Shown piece by piece: positions 46,230-54,305 of a stretch of 64,000 nucleotides of DNA. Position numbers and translations under genes: made by a program. How positions within the stretch are numbered: position 1 is the first letter of the stretch; the number at the start of each line of letters is the position of its first letter. This DNA is from JAJDXW01 sp965243335 (GTDB lineage: Bacteria; Pseudomonadota; Gammaproteobacteria; HK1), in NCBI GenBank assembly GCA_965243335.1, contig OZ251545.1, positions 2,480,001 through 2,544,000 of the forward strand. Direction: 5' to 3'. The notes below the pieces were generated by a model. That model was given only the letters and a program-made list of their open reading frames with translations. It was not told where the DNA came from and searched no databases.

Positions 46230-46412
46230 ATGATGGAGCTGTTCCTCCCCCTCGGCTGGATCGCCTGCGCGATCGGCGCGGGCGCGGTCGCATCGAGCAA
46301 GCAGCGAAGCTTCTTCGGCTACTTCGTCCTGGGGCTGGTGTTCCCGATCGTGGGGCTCCTCATCGCGATCGGCATGGCGCCGAAGCAGCCCGCGCCGCGC
46401 GCGGGCCGGTGA
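46230..46412 (+). CDS. Small two-helix membrane protein
   Basis: 60 residues with two hydrophobic segments (LFLPLGWIACAIGAGAVAS and YFVLGLVFPIVGLLIAIGM) and a positively charged tail. The central SSKQRSFFGYFVLGLVFPIVGLL pattern is common in small uncharacterised inner-membrane proteins. An ATG one codon later is also possible. It lies 52 bases before the AAA ATPase gene on the same strand and may be co-transcribed with it. Function unknown. Confidence 0.65.
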   Translation: MMELFLPLGWIACAIGAGAVASSKQRSFFGYFVLGLVFPIVGLLIAIGMAPKQPAPRAGR

Positions 46413-46464
46413 TGAGCGGATACGGCGAGGGGTATGGGGCCGGCGGCGCCGGGTTGCAGGATTC

Positions 46465-47625
46465 ATGACGGCCAACGACGTCCTCGGCCCCTTTCGAGCC
46501 GGTCCCGGCCGGCCGCCGCCGTATCTGGCGGGACGGGGGGACGAGCAAGCTGCCTGCCGGGCGTTCCTGAACGAGCTGCGGAACGGGCGCCCTCCGCCGC
46601 GGGAGATCGTGTTCTACGGGCCGCGCGGCAACGGCAAGACCGCGCTCCTCGTCTGGTTGCAGGAGGAAGCCGTCTCGAGCTTCGGCCTGGACGTCGTTCG
46701 GCTCACCCCCGCCGCGGCCCGTACCGAAGCCGGGCTGGTCGAACGGCTGCTCCCGCCATCCTGGTGGCGGCGGCTCGTCCCGGAAGGGATCTCCGCCTTC
46801 GGGGTCAGCTTGCAGCCGGGCGGGCACCATCCGCCACCGCTGGACGCGGCCCTTGCCGCGCGCGCGAAGAAGAAGCCCCTGGTGCTGGTGCTCGACGAGG
46901 CCCACACCCTGGCGAAGGAGACGGGAGGCGCGCTGCTGAACGCGAGCCAGCAGGTGGGAAGGGAGCTGCCGTTCCTGCTGGTCCTCGCGGGCACGCCGGA
47001 CATCCAGTCCCGCCTGGGCGCGGTGAACGTCACGTTCTGGAACCGCGCGGAGCGGTGTCCCGTCGGCCGCCTGGACCCGGCCGCGGCCGCGGCGGCGCTC
47101 CAAAGGCCGCTGGAGGACGAAGGCGTCGGCATCGACGAGGACACGGCGGCGCACGTGGCCCGCGACAGTCACGGATACCCCTACTTCGTGCAGCTCTGGG
47201 GCGAGGCGGTGTGGAGGGAGGCGCATGCGAGGGCGCCGGAGGGGCCGCGGCGCGTCACCCGCGCGGACGTGGACGCCGCGCAAGCCGGTGTCGACCGCCG
47301 CAAGAACAGCTACTGCCTGGAGCGCTACGACGAGCTGATGGAACGGGGCTTGCTCCGGGCGGCGGCGGCGGTGGCGGACGTATTCGCGGATCGCGCCCTG
47401 CTGGACGACGAGGGGCTGGAGGCGGCGATCCGGCGCGGCCTGGGGGAGACGTGCGCGCCGGAACGGATCGCGGAGGCGAGGACGGCCCTGCGACACCTGG
47501 GCTACGTCTGGCGGCCCGACGCGGAGCCGGTCTGGGAGGCCGGGATCCCCAGCCTCATGGATTACATGCGAGCGTACGTCCCCGATCGGGCCGGGTCCGG
47601 CCCTCCGGATCGTTCCGCCGGGTAA
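46465..47625 (+). CDS. AAA-family ATPase (AAA_16-like) of unknown role
   Basis: 386 residues. Walker A GPRGNGKT at 52-59, Walker B LVLVLDEAH at 139-147, and a sensor region LLVLAGTPDIQSRL at about 170. After the ATPase core come a lid (LDPAAAAAALQRPLEDEGVGID, HGYPYFVQLWGEAV) and a C-terminal winged-helix-like part (AAAVADVFADRALLDDEGLEAAI, ALRHLGYVWRPD). The layout resembles single-protein AAA ATPases of the STAND/ORC-like group often found in accessory regions. The start MTANDVLGPFRAGPGRP fits the gene beginning. It converges with an AT-richer orphan gene 7 bases later. Confidence 0.8.
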   Translation: MTANDVLGPFRAGPGRPPPYLAGRGDEQAACRAFLNELRNGRPPPREIVFYGPRGNGKTALLVWLQEEAVSSFGLDVVRLTPAAARTEAGLVERLLPPSWWRRLVPEGISAFGVSLQPGGHHPPPLDAALAARAKKKPLVLVLDEAHTLAKETGGALLNASQQVGRELPFLLVLAGTPDIQSRLGAVNVTFWNRAERCPVGRLDPAAAAAALQRPLEDEGVGIDEDTAAHVARDSHGYPYFVQLWGEAVWREAHARAPEGPRRVTRADVDAAQAGVDRRKNSYCLERYDELMERGLLRAAAAVADVFADRALLDDEGLEAAIRRGLGETCAPERIAEARTALRHLGYVWRPDAEPVWEAGIPSLMDYMRAYVPDRAGSGPPDRSAG

Positions 47626-47632
47626 TCCGGCG

Positions 47633-48154
47633 TCACCTGCATCCGCCTGCCAGCTTGGGCCGGGGTTCCGGCCCCAGTCCAGCGGACCAGTCACTGCACT
47701 TCGCGATGTCGAATACGCAGTTCAGAAAGCGATCCACACCGACGTCCGCATCAGGGAAGGGTATCTCGATCTTCGTGTCTCCCATCAGGGACGCGAACCA
47801 TTTCTTTCTCTTCTCGTTCTTTCCGTCCTGTTTGCGCGGGCTGTATTTCCATATTCCAGATTTGATTTGAAATATGAGCCTCTTTTCCTTGCGGTATACC
47901 GTGACGTAATACCGGCCGTTATCCGCCGATTCAAGCATTCCGAGCCACAGCCGCCTTCCGTTTCCTCCTTCGGAGATCAGGTGAGCCCCGAAGAATTCTC
48001 GAAAAGTCTTGTGCTTTTCAAAATTCTTCGCTTCCTCCGGACCTCCGGGGAGGGTTTCGATCAATGAATAGACATCCGATTCCTTGTTCAGAATCTTCAG
48101 ATGATCGTACAGACCCTGCACCTTGGCTCGGTCCAGTGGCTCGGCTCGGTCCAT
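47633..48154 (-). CDS. Hypothetical protein, AT-richer than its neighbours
   Basis: 173 residues, soluble, rich in Lys/Glu/Asp. Notable stretches are GLYDHLKILNKESDVYSLIE, KTFREFFGAHLISEGGNGRR, YVTVYRKEKRLIFQIKSG and KWFASLMGDTKIEIPFPDAD. No family was recognised. The coding sequence is clearly lower in GC than the surrounding genes, which suggests recent transfer. The ATG at 48154 lies in a GGAGGGTGAAATG context, a good ribosome site. It is convergent with the AAA ATPase gene; the pair plus the small membrane protein look like an inserted accessory block. Confidence 0.7.
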   Translation of the reverse strand: MDRAEPLDRAKVQGLYDHLKILNKESDVYSLIETLPGGPEEAKNFEKHKTFREFFGAHLISEGGNGRRLWLGMLESADNGRYYVTVYRKEKRLIFQIKSGIWKYSPRKQDGKNEKRKKWFASLMGDTKIEIPFPDADVGVDRFLNCVFDIAKCSDWSAGLGPEPRPKLAGGCR

Positions 48155-48355
48155 TTCACCCTCCTGTCCGGGCTGCCGGAACGACAGCGACTCGATCGCC
48201 AGCGTAGCACGGACAGGCGTCCCCGGCGTGTGCGCCGGGCGTCATCCGTCGATCGGCGAAGCCGGCAGGGGCGCCGGGGCGCCAGCCGGCCGGCGCTCCG
48301 TGAACGCCGCCGGCCCGGGAACGGGGTACGACCACCGCCGCCGCAAACGGATCGG

Positions 48356-50161
48356 CTACTCGCTCGTGTCTCCCTCCACGCGGACGGTCACGACGTCGGT
48401 GTCGTGATACTGCTGGTGGCGCACGGACGAGGCGTAGTGGCGGAGCAGCCGCAGCGAGACCTCGTGCTCGGCCGGCGCCCCGCTTCGCTCCGCGAGGAGG
48501 ACCATCCGATCCTCCAGGTTCTCCCCGCCGGGCGCGGCGATGAACTCCAGCTCCGCCGCCCCCCTGCCCCCGCGCGCGATCAGCAACAGGCGCCGCCCGT
48601 CGCCCGCCTTGCTCTCCCCGCCCTCTCCCTCCGGCCCGTCCTTCCCCCCGGCGCTCCCGTTCCCATCGTCCGCTCCTTCCGGGCGGACGAGGCTCAGAAG
48701 CGTCTCCTCGCCGGCCGAGCACAGCCGCTGCACCGCCTCCGGCCCCCACCGCCGGCGGGCGGCGAAATCGCGCAGGAACGCCTCGACCTCCGGCAGCGCC
48801 TCGACACTGAGCGCCGCCTCCATGCGCCGGCGGCGCGGCCCCGTCACCTCCATGAACACGGTCAGGAGGATGGCGGTCAGGCCCCCGGCGGTCATGCCGT
48901 TGCCGAGCAGGGCGCCCCACCATTCGCCGAAGTGCTCTGCGAAGATCACCCCGTTCTGGAACCCCACCCCGATCCAGAACGCGACCCCCGCGATCGTCGC
49001 CTTGCGGTAGTCCACCCCGCCCTGCACCACGATCCTCATGCCGAGCACGAAGAGCAGGGCCAGCAGCACCGTCACGTAGGCTGCGGCCACCGGGCTCGGG
49101 ATCGCGAGCAGGAGCGCGGAGACCTTGGGCAGGAACGCCGCCGCCAGGAACACGACCCCGATCCACACCCCGACGCTGCGCGCGGCGACGCCGGTGAGCT
49201 CGGTGATCGCGATGCTCGTGGAGTAGGTGGTGTTCGGGACCGTGCCGGCGAGGCCGGAGAGCAGGTTGCCCGTCCCGTCCGCGGCCACCGCGCCCTGCAC
49301 GACGCGGAAGTCCACCGCCCGCGGCCTGCGCCACGAGACCCGCTGGATGGCGATGGAGTCGCCGATGGTCTCGATCGCGCCGATGTGGGTCACGAACACG
49401 AAGGCCGGCAGGAGCGCCCAGAACGCGGGGGTGAAGTCGAGGTCGAACCCCGGCCAGCCCTCGGAAGGCGCTCCGATCCAGGGGGCCTCGAGCACGCGCC
49501 CGGCGTCGTAGAGGCCGAAGAACGAGGCGACCGCGCAGCCGGCCGCGATCCCGAGGATCGGCACCCACAGGCGCCAGATCCCCGGGGCGCGAAGCGCGAG
49601 CCCCACGATGACGAGCAGGGTCGCGGCGGCGCTCGCCGGGGCGGCGGCCGGGGGGGCGCCTTCGGGCGCGTCCGTCAGCATCCCGAAGATGATCGGCATG
49701 ACCGTCACCGGGATCAGCATGATCACCGTGCCGGCCACGGTCGGGGTGAAGATCCGCCGCAGCCACGAGAGCCGCGCCGAGAGCAGGAACTGGAACAGGG
49801 ACGAGACGACGATCAGGGTGGCGAGCAGCGCCGGCCCGCCCTCGGCGAGCGCGGTCACGCACACCGCGATGAACGCCCCGGAGGTGCCCATGAGGAGGAT
49901 GTACCCGGCACCGACCCGCCCGACCCGCACCGCTTGCAGCACCGTGGTCAGCCCGCTGACGGCGAGGGCCGCGAAGACCGCCCACGACAGGTAGGGCTCG
50001 CCCTCCCCCGCGGCCCGGATCACGATGACCGGCGTCAGCACGACCCCGGCGATGCAAAGCGCCGCGTGCTGGAAGCCGAGGCCGAAGGAGAGCGTCTGCG
50101 GCGGCTTCTCGTCGGGCTCGTAGCGCACCGCCCGGTGGGAGGGGGTGTCCTCGGTCGTCAT
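48356..50161 (-). CDS. NCS2-family nucleobase permease with a C-terminal HATPase-like domain
   Basis: 601 residues. Residues 25-450 are a xanthine/uracil permease of the inner membrane with about 12-14 hydrophobic segments and family blocks such as SFGLGFQHAALCIAGVVLTP and FVTHIGAIETIGDSIAIQ (the conserved substrate-site region) and VPNTTYSTSIA. Residues about 455-601 are an added cytoplasmic domain: LPEVEAFLRDFAARRRWGPE, RLCSAGEETLLSLVR and the C-terminal LRLLRHYASSVRHQQYHDTD. Its helix-strand pattern with a Glu-Glu helix resembles the histidine-kinase/anti-sigma ATPase fold, although no GxG lid is obvious and a Gly/Glu-rich loop replaces that region. The ATG at 50161 is the family start. 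It stands alone. Confidence 0.85.
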   Translation of the reverse strand: MTTEDTPSHRAVRYEPDEKPPQTLSFGLGFQHAALCIAGVVLTPVIVIRAAGEGEPYLSWAVFAALAVSGLTTVLQAVRVGRVGAGYILLMGTSGAFIAVCVTALAEGGPALLATLIVVSSLFQFLLSARLSWLRRIFTPTVAGTVIMLIPVTVMPIIFGMLTDAPEGAPPAAAPASAAATLLVIVGLALRAPGIWRLWVPILGIAAGCAVASFFGLYDAGRVLEAPWIGAPSEGWPGFDLDFTPAFWALLPAFVFVTHIGAIETIGDSIAIQRVSWRRPRAVDFRVVQGAVAADGTGNLLSGLAGTVPNTTYSTSIAITELTGVAARSVGVWIGVVFLAAAFLPKVSALLLAIPSPVAAAYVTVLLALLFVLGMRIVVQGGVDYRKATIAGVAFWIGVGFQNGVIFAEHFGEWWGALLGNGMTAGGLTAILLTVFMEVTGPRRRRMEAALSVEALPEVEAFLRDFAARRRWGPEAVQRLCSAGEETLLSLVRPEGADDGNGSAGGKDGPEGEGGESKAGDGRRLLLIARGGRGAAELEFIAAPGGENLEDRMVLLAERSGAPAEHEVSLRLLRHYASSVRHQQYHDTDVVTVRVEGDTSE

Positions 50162-50340
50162 TCCAACGCCCCGTGCGGTTCGTGCCGGGTTCGTGATCTT
50201 CGTGCGGGCGCGGCGGCGGCGCGTCAGCGTGCGGCCCCGGCCCTGCCGGCCGGCCCGTACCCGATGACGTCGCTCGCGATCCTCGCGCGGGGGGATGGTG
50301 GCGTATCCGTCCGCCGGAGGGAAGGGGCGGGGCTCACCTA

Positions 50341-50620
50341 GGCATGTGCGCTGTTCGTAACCTCTCGATATAGAAAAATATGTAGAGATCGGAGATCGAG
50401 ATATTTTCTACCCCTCGGGAGCGGCGTTCTCGTCAGCCCCCTGCTCTCCTTGGCGTTCGAGGTTCATCGCGCCCCGCGTCGCTGGGGACGCTCCTGGGTA
50501 CGCCGGCGTCCCGCCGGCCCGGGGGCGGAGCGTTCGGGAACGCGAATGCCGGCGAGACGCCGGCGTACCCAGGAGGAGGCGAGCGGCGTGCCGGTACGAA
50601 AAACCCACCGCCCACCTGCC
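50341..50620 (-). repeat. Dispersed palindromic element, full copy 2 (inverted)
   Basis: Read on the minus strand it runs from GGCAGGTGGGCGGTGGG (50604-50620) to the end whose plus-strand form is GGCATGTGCGCTGTTCGTAA (50341-50360). The AT-rich tail next to that end (GATATAGAAAAATATGTAG, GAGATATTTTCTACCCC) aligns with the tail of the copy at 4929-5228. The 28 bp arms (50491-50518 with 50548-50575) differ from the other copies by matched changes on both sides: GGTACGCCGGCGTC in place of GGAACGCGGGCGTC. No gene lies in the 50162-50667 gap. Confidence 0.85.
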
Positions 50621-50667
50621 CGATCCGCCGCCGCGCGTCGCCCTTGGGGGGAGCCGAAATCCGCGCC

Positions 50668-51546
50668 TCAAGCGGGCGGCGGGACGCTCAAGTGCCAGGG
50701 GATGGCGCGGAGGCCGCGCCCGATGGCATGGCCGCGCTCCGCCCGGCACGCGAGGATCCCCCGCGCTCCCGACAGCTCGCACCAGCGCGCGAGGTGGGCG
50801 GCATGCCGCAGCGTGGGGGTGCGGGTCGCCTTGACTTCGATGCCGTAGAGCCGCCCGTCGACCTCGGCGACGACGTCGACCTCGGACGACGGGTCCTGCC
50901 AGTGGAAGAGCTGGGCGCGGGCGCCGCCCTGCCCGGCCGCCTTCACGAGCTCCGACACCACCGCGGATTCCGCGAGCGCCTCGAGGGCCGGCCCCTGCAT
51001 CATGGCTTCCCGGGTCCGGTAGCCGAGGACCCAGCCGGCGAGCCCGGCGTCAAGAAGATGCAGCTTCGGGCTCCGGCGGACCCGTTTCCCGAAGCTCCGG
51101 TGGTAGGGCGGGAGCAGATGCACGAGCCGGCTGGTGACCAGGACGTTCAGCCACCGGCGCGCGGTGGGCGCGCTCACCCCGGCGTCGCGCCCGAGACGAG
51201 CGAGGTTCAGCACCTGGCCGCTCGCGGCGCAGACGAGCGAGAAGAACGCGCGAAAGGTCTCCAGGTCTCCCATCTGGGCGATGTTCCGCAGATCGCGCTC
51301 GAGCCAGGTCTGTACGTAGCTCTCCATCCAGAGGCCCCGGTCCACGTCCGGGTTGAGCCGGGGCTCGGACCATGCGCCGCGGAACAGCCAGTCGCCGAGG
51401 TCGAACCGGAGGGCGGCGCGGCCGGCCAGATGCGCCTCCAGCAGCGCGCCCATGCCGCCCGGCGCGGGGACCGCGCCGAGCAGCTCCGAGACCGACAGCG
51501 GGTCGAGAGCCAGCACGGCGACCCTTCCCGCCAGGGTCTGGCTCAC
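50668..51546 (-). pseudogene. 5'-truncated AAA/DUF4143 ATPase gene
   Basis: The frame begins VSQTLAGRVAVLALDPLSVS, which in intact relatives lies after the P-loop domain (near residue 115), and continues through the DUF4143 part: YVQTWLERDLRNIAQMGDLE, LLDAGLAGWVLGYRTREAMM and the nuclease-like SSEVDVVAEVDGRLYGIEVK. The Walker A and B region is absent and the preceding 150 bases do not encode it in any frame. Compare the intact relative at 59480-60685, which is a different subgroup. The coding part shows no stops, so a shortened protein from the GTG at 51546 cannot be excluded. Confidence 0.75.
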
Positions 51547-51992
51547 CCCGGGCGACCCTCCCAGCGGGCGCCCCGCCCTCCCGCCGACGATCCACCCCCC
51601 GGCGCCAGGGAATCATGGACCGCGCCTTCCGGGCAGGCCGGCGGGAGGGAAGCGGAGGAGTACTGGATATACGACCCGACGGGGGAGCACCCGAAGCCGG
51701 CCGGGCCGCTACGCCAACGCGCTCGCGATGTGGGACAACGCCATCGAGATGCCGGCGTCGACCCCTACCCTCGCCCACTACCTGCGGGACCGGGGCTACC
51801 ACACCGTGCAGCATCCAGACCACCACGCCCTGCCAGCGCCCGCTTCCGCGCGGCTCGCCCTCGACACCCCGGCGGTCCTCCACATCGAGAAAGGATCCCG
51901 CCGCCTGAACGCCCCCACCCATCCGCGTCCAGGGCCGTTCCTTGTTCGCCGCAGAGCCTGAACCGGGACGTCGAGGTCGTCCCGGCGGGAGG
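51547..51992. pseudogene. Gene debris: Uma2-like and sulfatase-like fragments
   Basis: On the plus strand 51655-51690 encodes EEYWIYDPTGEH, the typical late motif of Uma2 (DUF820) nucleases. 51707-51812, in another frame, encodes RYANALAMWDNAIEMPAS followed by TPTLAHYLRDRGYHTVQ, the early region of choline-sulfatase-like enzymes. Neither continues into a complete protein. The fragments abut the broken DUF4143 gene, and 51933-51989 repeats a segment found near tRNA-Ser. The region looks like a decayed accessory locus. Confidence 0.6.
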
Positions 51993-52985
51993 TCAGGCGG
52001 GCGCGACGCCGGAGCGCCGGGCCACGGTCCGGGCGAGCGCCCGGAAATCGCGGTAGCACGCCTGCACGGCGTTGGTGTGGCCGCCGATGGCGCCGTCCGC
52101 GGGCTTCAGGGCGAACATCGGCTTGCGCGCCTCCTGCGCGAGCGGCATCAGGCTTCCATAATGCTTGAGGGCGGCCAGGCAGTGCTCATCCTCGTCCATG
52201 GAAGGGACGGGCCGTGCGGCCTTCTTGCCGATCACGAAATCGCGGTACGCGCCCGGGATGCGTTCCATCCAGCGCTCATACGCCATGACCGGACGGTTCA
52301 GCCGCACCGCGTGTTGCAGCACCACGTACCCGATCGGCCGCATGTCTCCGCGCGGCGCGTCCAGGCCCTCCACCGGGTTGCGCTTCCGGCGCTCCGACCA
52401 CTCCTCCCGCCACCGGCGCAATGTCGGCCCGAGATTGTGGAGGCCCCGTATGGAGTAGAGGTCGGCCGCCAGGGGCACGACGACATGGTCCGCGTTGACC
52501 AGCACCGCCCGGTTGAGGGCGCCGAGGTTCGGGCCGACGTCCATCAGGATCAGGTCCGCGGCAACCCCCTCCGCCGCCCCGCGCAGGGCGCGTGAGATGG
52601 CGGAAAGCACGCGGAAGGCCCGGGGCTTCCGGTCGAGGCAGTCCGGCCACTGGCTCGTCAGCTCGTCTTCCGCCCCGGAAAGCAGCACGTCGCCCGCGAC
52701 CAGCCCGATTCCGGGCTCCGGTTCCGTCACGTGCGGCGTCGTGACGTCCCCGGTCCCTTCGAGGAGCGGTCGCAGGGAGGTATGGATCGTCCCGCCCTCG
52801 CGATCGTCCGCCCACAGCTCCTCCAGCTCCTCGTCGTTCAGGAACATGCTGGTGAGGTTCGCCTGCGGGTCGAGGTCCGCCACCAGGACGTTGAAGTCGA
52901 GCCTCACGTACATCCAGGCGAGGTGGTAGACGAGGGAGGTCTTCCCGACCCCGCCCCTGTTGTTGAACACGGCGATGCTTTTCAC
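51993..52985 (-). CDS. ParA/Soj-like MinD-type ATPase
   Basis: 330 residues. The deviant Walker A is NNRGGVGKTSL (residues 8-18), with Arg10 where the signature lysine of ParA/MinD proteins normally stands. Walker A' is VLVADLDPQANLTSMFL, and ADLILMDVGPNLGALNRAVL is Walker B; HVVVPLAADLYSIRGLHNLG is typical of AAA_31 Soj proteins. Insertions around EELWADDREGGTIHTS and a long C-terminal part (after residue 200) exceed standard ParA. No parB or parS is visible, so plasmid partition is unlikely. The start overlaps the stop of the AlbA/HATPase gene (ATGA at 52982-52985), so the two act as a coupled pair. Confidence 0.88.
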   Translation of the reverse strand: MKSIAVFNNRGGVGKTSLVYHLAWMYVRLDFNVLVADLDPQANLTSMFLNDEELEELWADDREGGTIHTSLRPLLEGTGDVTTPHVTEPEPGIGLVAGDVLLSGAEDELTSQWPDCLDRKPRAFRVLSAISRALRGAAEGVAADLILMDVGPNLGALNRAVLVNADHVVVPLAADLYSIRGLHNLGPTLRRWREEWSERRKRNPVEGLDAPRGDMRPIGYVVLQHAVRLNRPVMAYERWMERIPGAYRDFVIGKKAARPVPSMDEDEHCLAALKHYGSLMPLAQEARKPMFALKPADGAIGGHTNAVQACYRDFRALARTVARRSGVAPA

Positions 52986-54172
52986 GGGGCGGCCCTCACC
53001 GTGGCGACGACGAGGGCTTGCTCGAATACGAATTCAGGCGGCGGGTTGCCGTTGGCCTCCAGGGCCTTTCGGGCGAGCGGCACGCCGAGGCCGAAGCGTT
53101 GCGCGAACCCCAGATTGGCCATGATCTCGGCCAGAAGCGGATTGCGGTAGTCGGTGTCCCCCGCGCCGAAGTTCTCGCGCGTGATCCTCCCGTACAGCCC
53201 GCCGGGGCTCGCGATCTCGACCCGGTCGGAGAACCAGTGTATCCGTACCGGGGTGTTGGTTCCTTCGTAGCCGCGGTGCATGACGGCGTTGTGCGCGAGC
53301 TGCCGCAATGCATCGGCCGGGTAGTCGGGGCGCCGCCTCTCCCGCGGCGCGCCCGCGACTTCGGTGCGGACCGAGACGTTGAGGTCGAGGAGCTCGTCGA
53401 GCCGGCGAACCACGTCGGCCAATCCTCCGGTGAGCTGCTTCCGGTCCCGGATCGGATCGGTGATCTCCGTGCCGTCGATGCGAAGGAACTGGACGTAAGC
53501 GCCGGGCAGGAACGCCTGCGGGTCCCGTCCGAACGCGAGAATCGCCCCCCACGTCGGCCTTTCTCCCTGCGCCAGCCGCAGGGAACGTAGCTGATGCTCG
53601 AAAGGCCGGGTGTTCCGTTCGAGCACCTCGGGCGCGATCGCGCCGGTCAGGTAATGGCCGCGCAGGAAGTCTCGATCCAGCTCCTCAAGGCCCGCGCTGA
53701 CCACCGGCCTCGAATCGAAAGGCAGGTCGGCGGCGCGCCGGCGTTCGGTGAGCTGGCGTTCGTCTTCCACGGAGCCTTCGCGAACGGACGGGCCGACCCG
53801 GACCCAGACCCGGCCCTGGTAGCGCACGGGCGTATCCGCCGATGGCTCGACGGACACGACCGCGACTTCGCAGCCTCTCAACACCCGCTTGCGCACCGTC
53901 ATCGACGGCAGCGGCAGGATGTCGCCGTCGCCGTGGATGTTCGCCAGTCTCGTCAACAGGGCGTCGTCGATCGGCAGCGAGGCGCAGGCGCCGTCGTCCC
54001 GCACCCCGACCAGCACCACCCCCGGCCTGCCGTTCCCCGGCAGATCGTTGGCGAAGGCGCAGACGTTGCGCCGGATCTTCCTTCCGTCGGCGGCCGACTC
54101 CTTGCGCTCCACGAGGTCGGATTCGAGGTCCGACGTCAGCGCTTCGAGCTCGGCATCCGAGTACGCCGCCAT
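52982..54172 (-). CDS. AlbA_2/Schlafen-like protein with C-terminal HATPase domain
   Basis: 396 residues. The N-terminal AlbA_2 domain shows DLESDLVERKESAADGRKIR, then NVCAFANDLPGNGRPGVVLV and GVRDDG. Residues about 255-396 have the HATPase_c_4 form: LRQLAHNAVMHRGYEG, the WFSDRVEIASPGGLYGRI lid and FGLGVPLARKALEANGN. This architecture is usually annotated as RecG-like or putative DNA-binding regulator and is frequent in mobile and defence-related loci. The ATG at 54172 begins MAAYSDAELEALTSDLES. Its stop is fused to the ParA-like start, so the pair is one transcription-translation unit. Confidence 0.85.
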   Translation of the reverse strand: MAAYSDAELEALTSDLESDLVERKESAADGRKIRRNVCAFANDLPGNGRPGVVLVGVRDDGACASLPIDDALLTRLANIHGDGDILPLPSMTVRKRVLRGCEVAVVSVEPSADTPVRYQGRVWVRVGPSVREGSVEDERQLTERRRAADLPFDSRPVVSAGLEELDRDFLRGHYLTGAIAPEVLERNTRPFEHQLRSLRLAQGERPTWGAILAFGRDPQAFLPGAYVQFLRIDGTEITDPIRDRKQLTGGLADVVRRLDELLDLNVSVRTEVAGAPRERRRPDYPADALRQLAHNAVMHRGYEGTNTPVRIHWFSDRVEIASPGGLYGRITRENFGAGDTDYRNPLLAEIMANLGFAQRFGLGVPLARKALEANGNPPPEFVFEQALVVATVRAAP

Positions 54173-54305
54173 TACCGCCCGCTCCTCGCGGCCCGTTCGC
54201 CCCCGATGCCATGCAGTATCGCACCGATGCAGGAACCTCGGGAGTCCCCGAAATCAGGGTCGGGGCAGCCCGGTATCCATGAAGCCGGGGCGGCTCCGGG
54301 AAGGG

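Noticed and set aside
51993..52985. ParA-like gene as evidence for a plasmid or chromosome partition locus
   Set aside because: No parB, parS-like repeats or replication gene is nearby, the signature lysine is replaced, and the gene is translationally coupled to an AlbA/HATPase gene.
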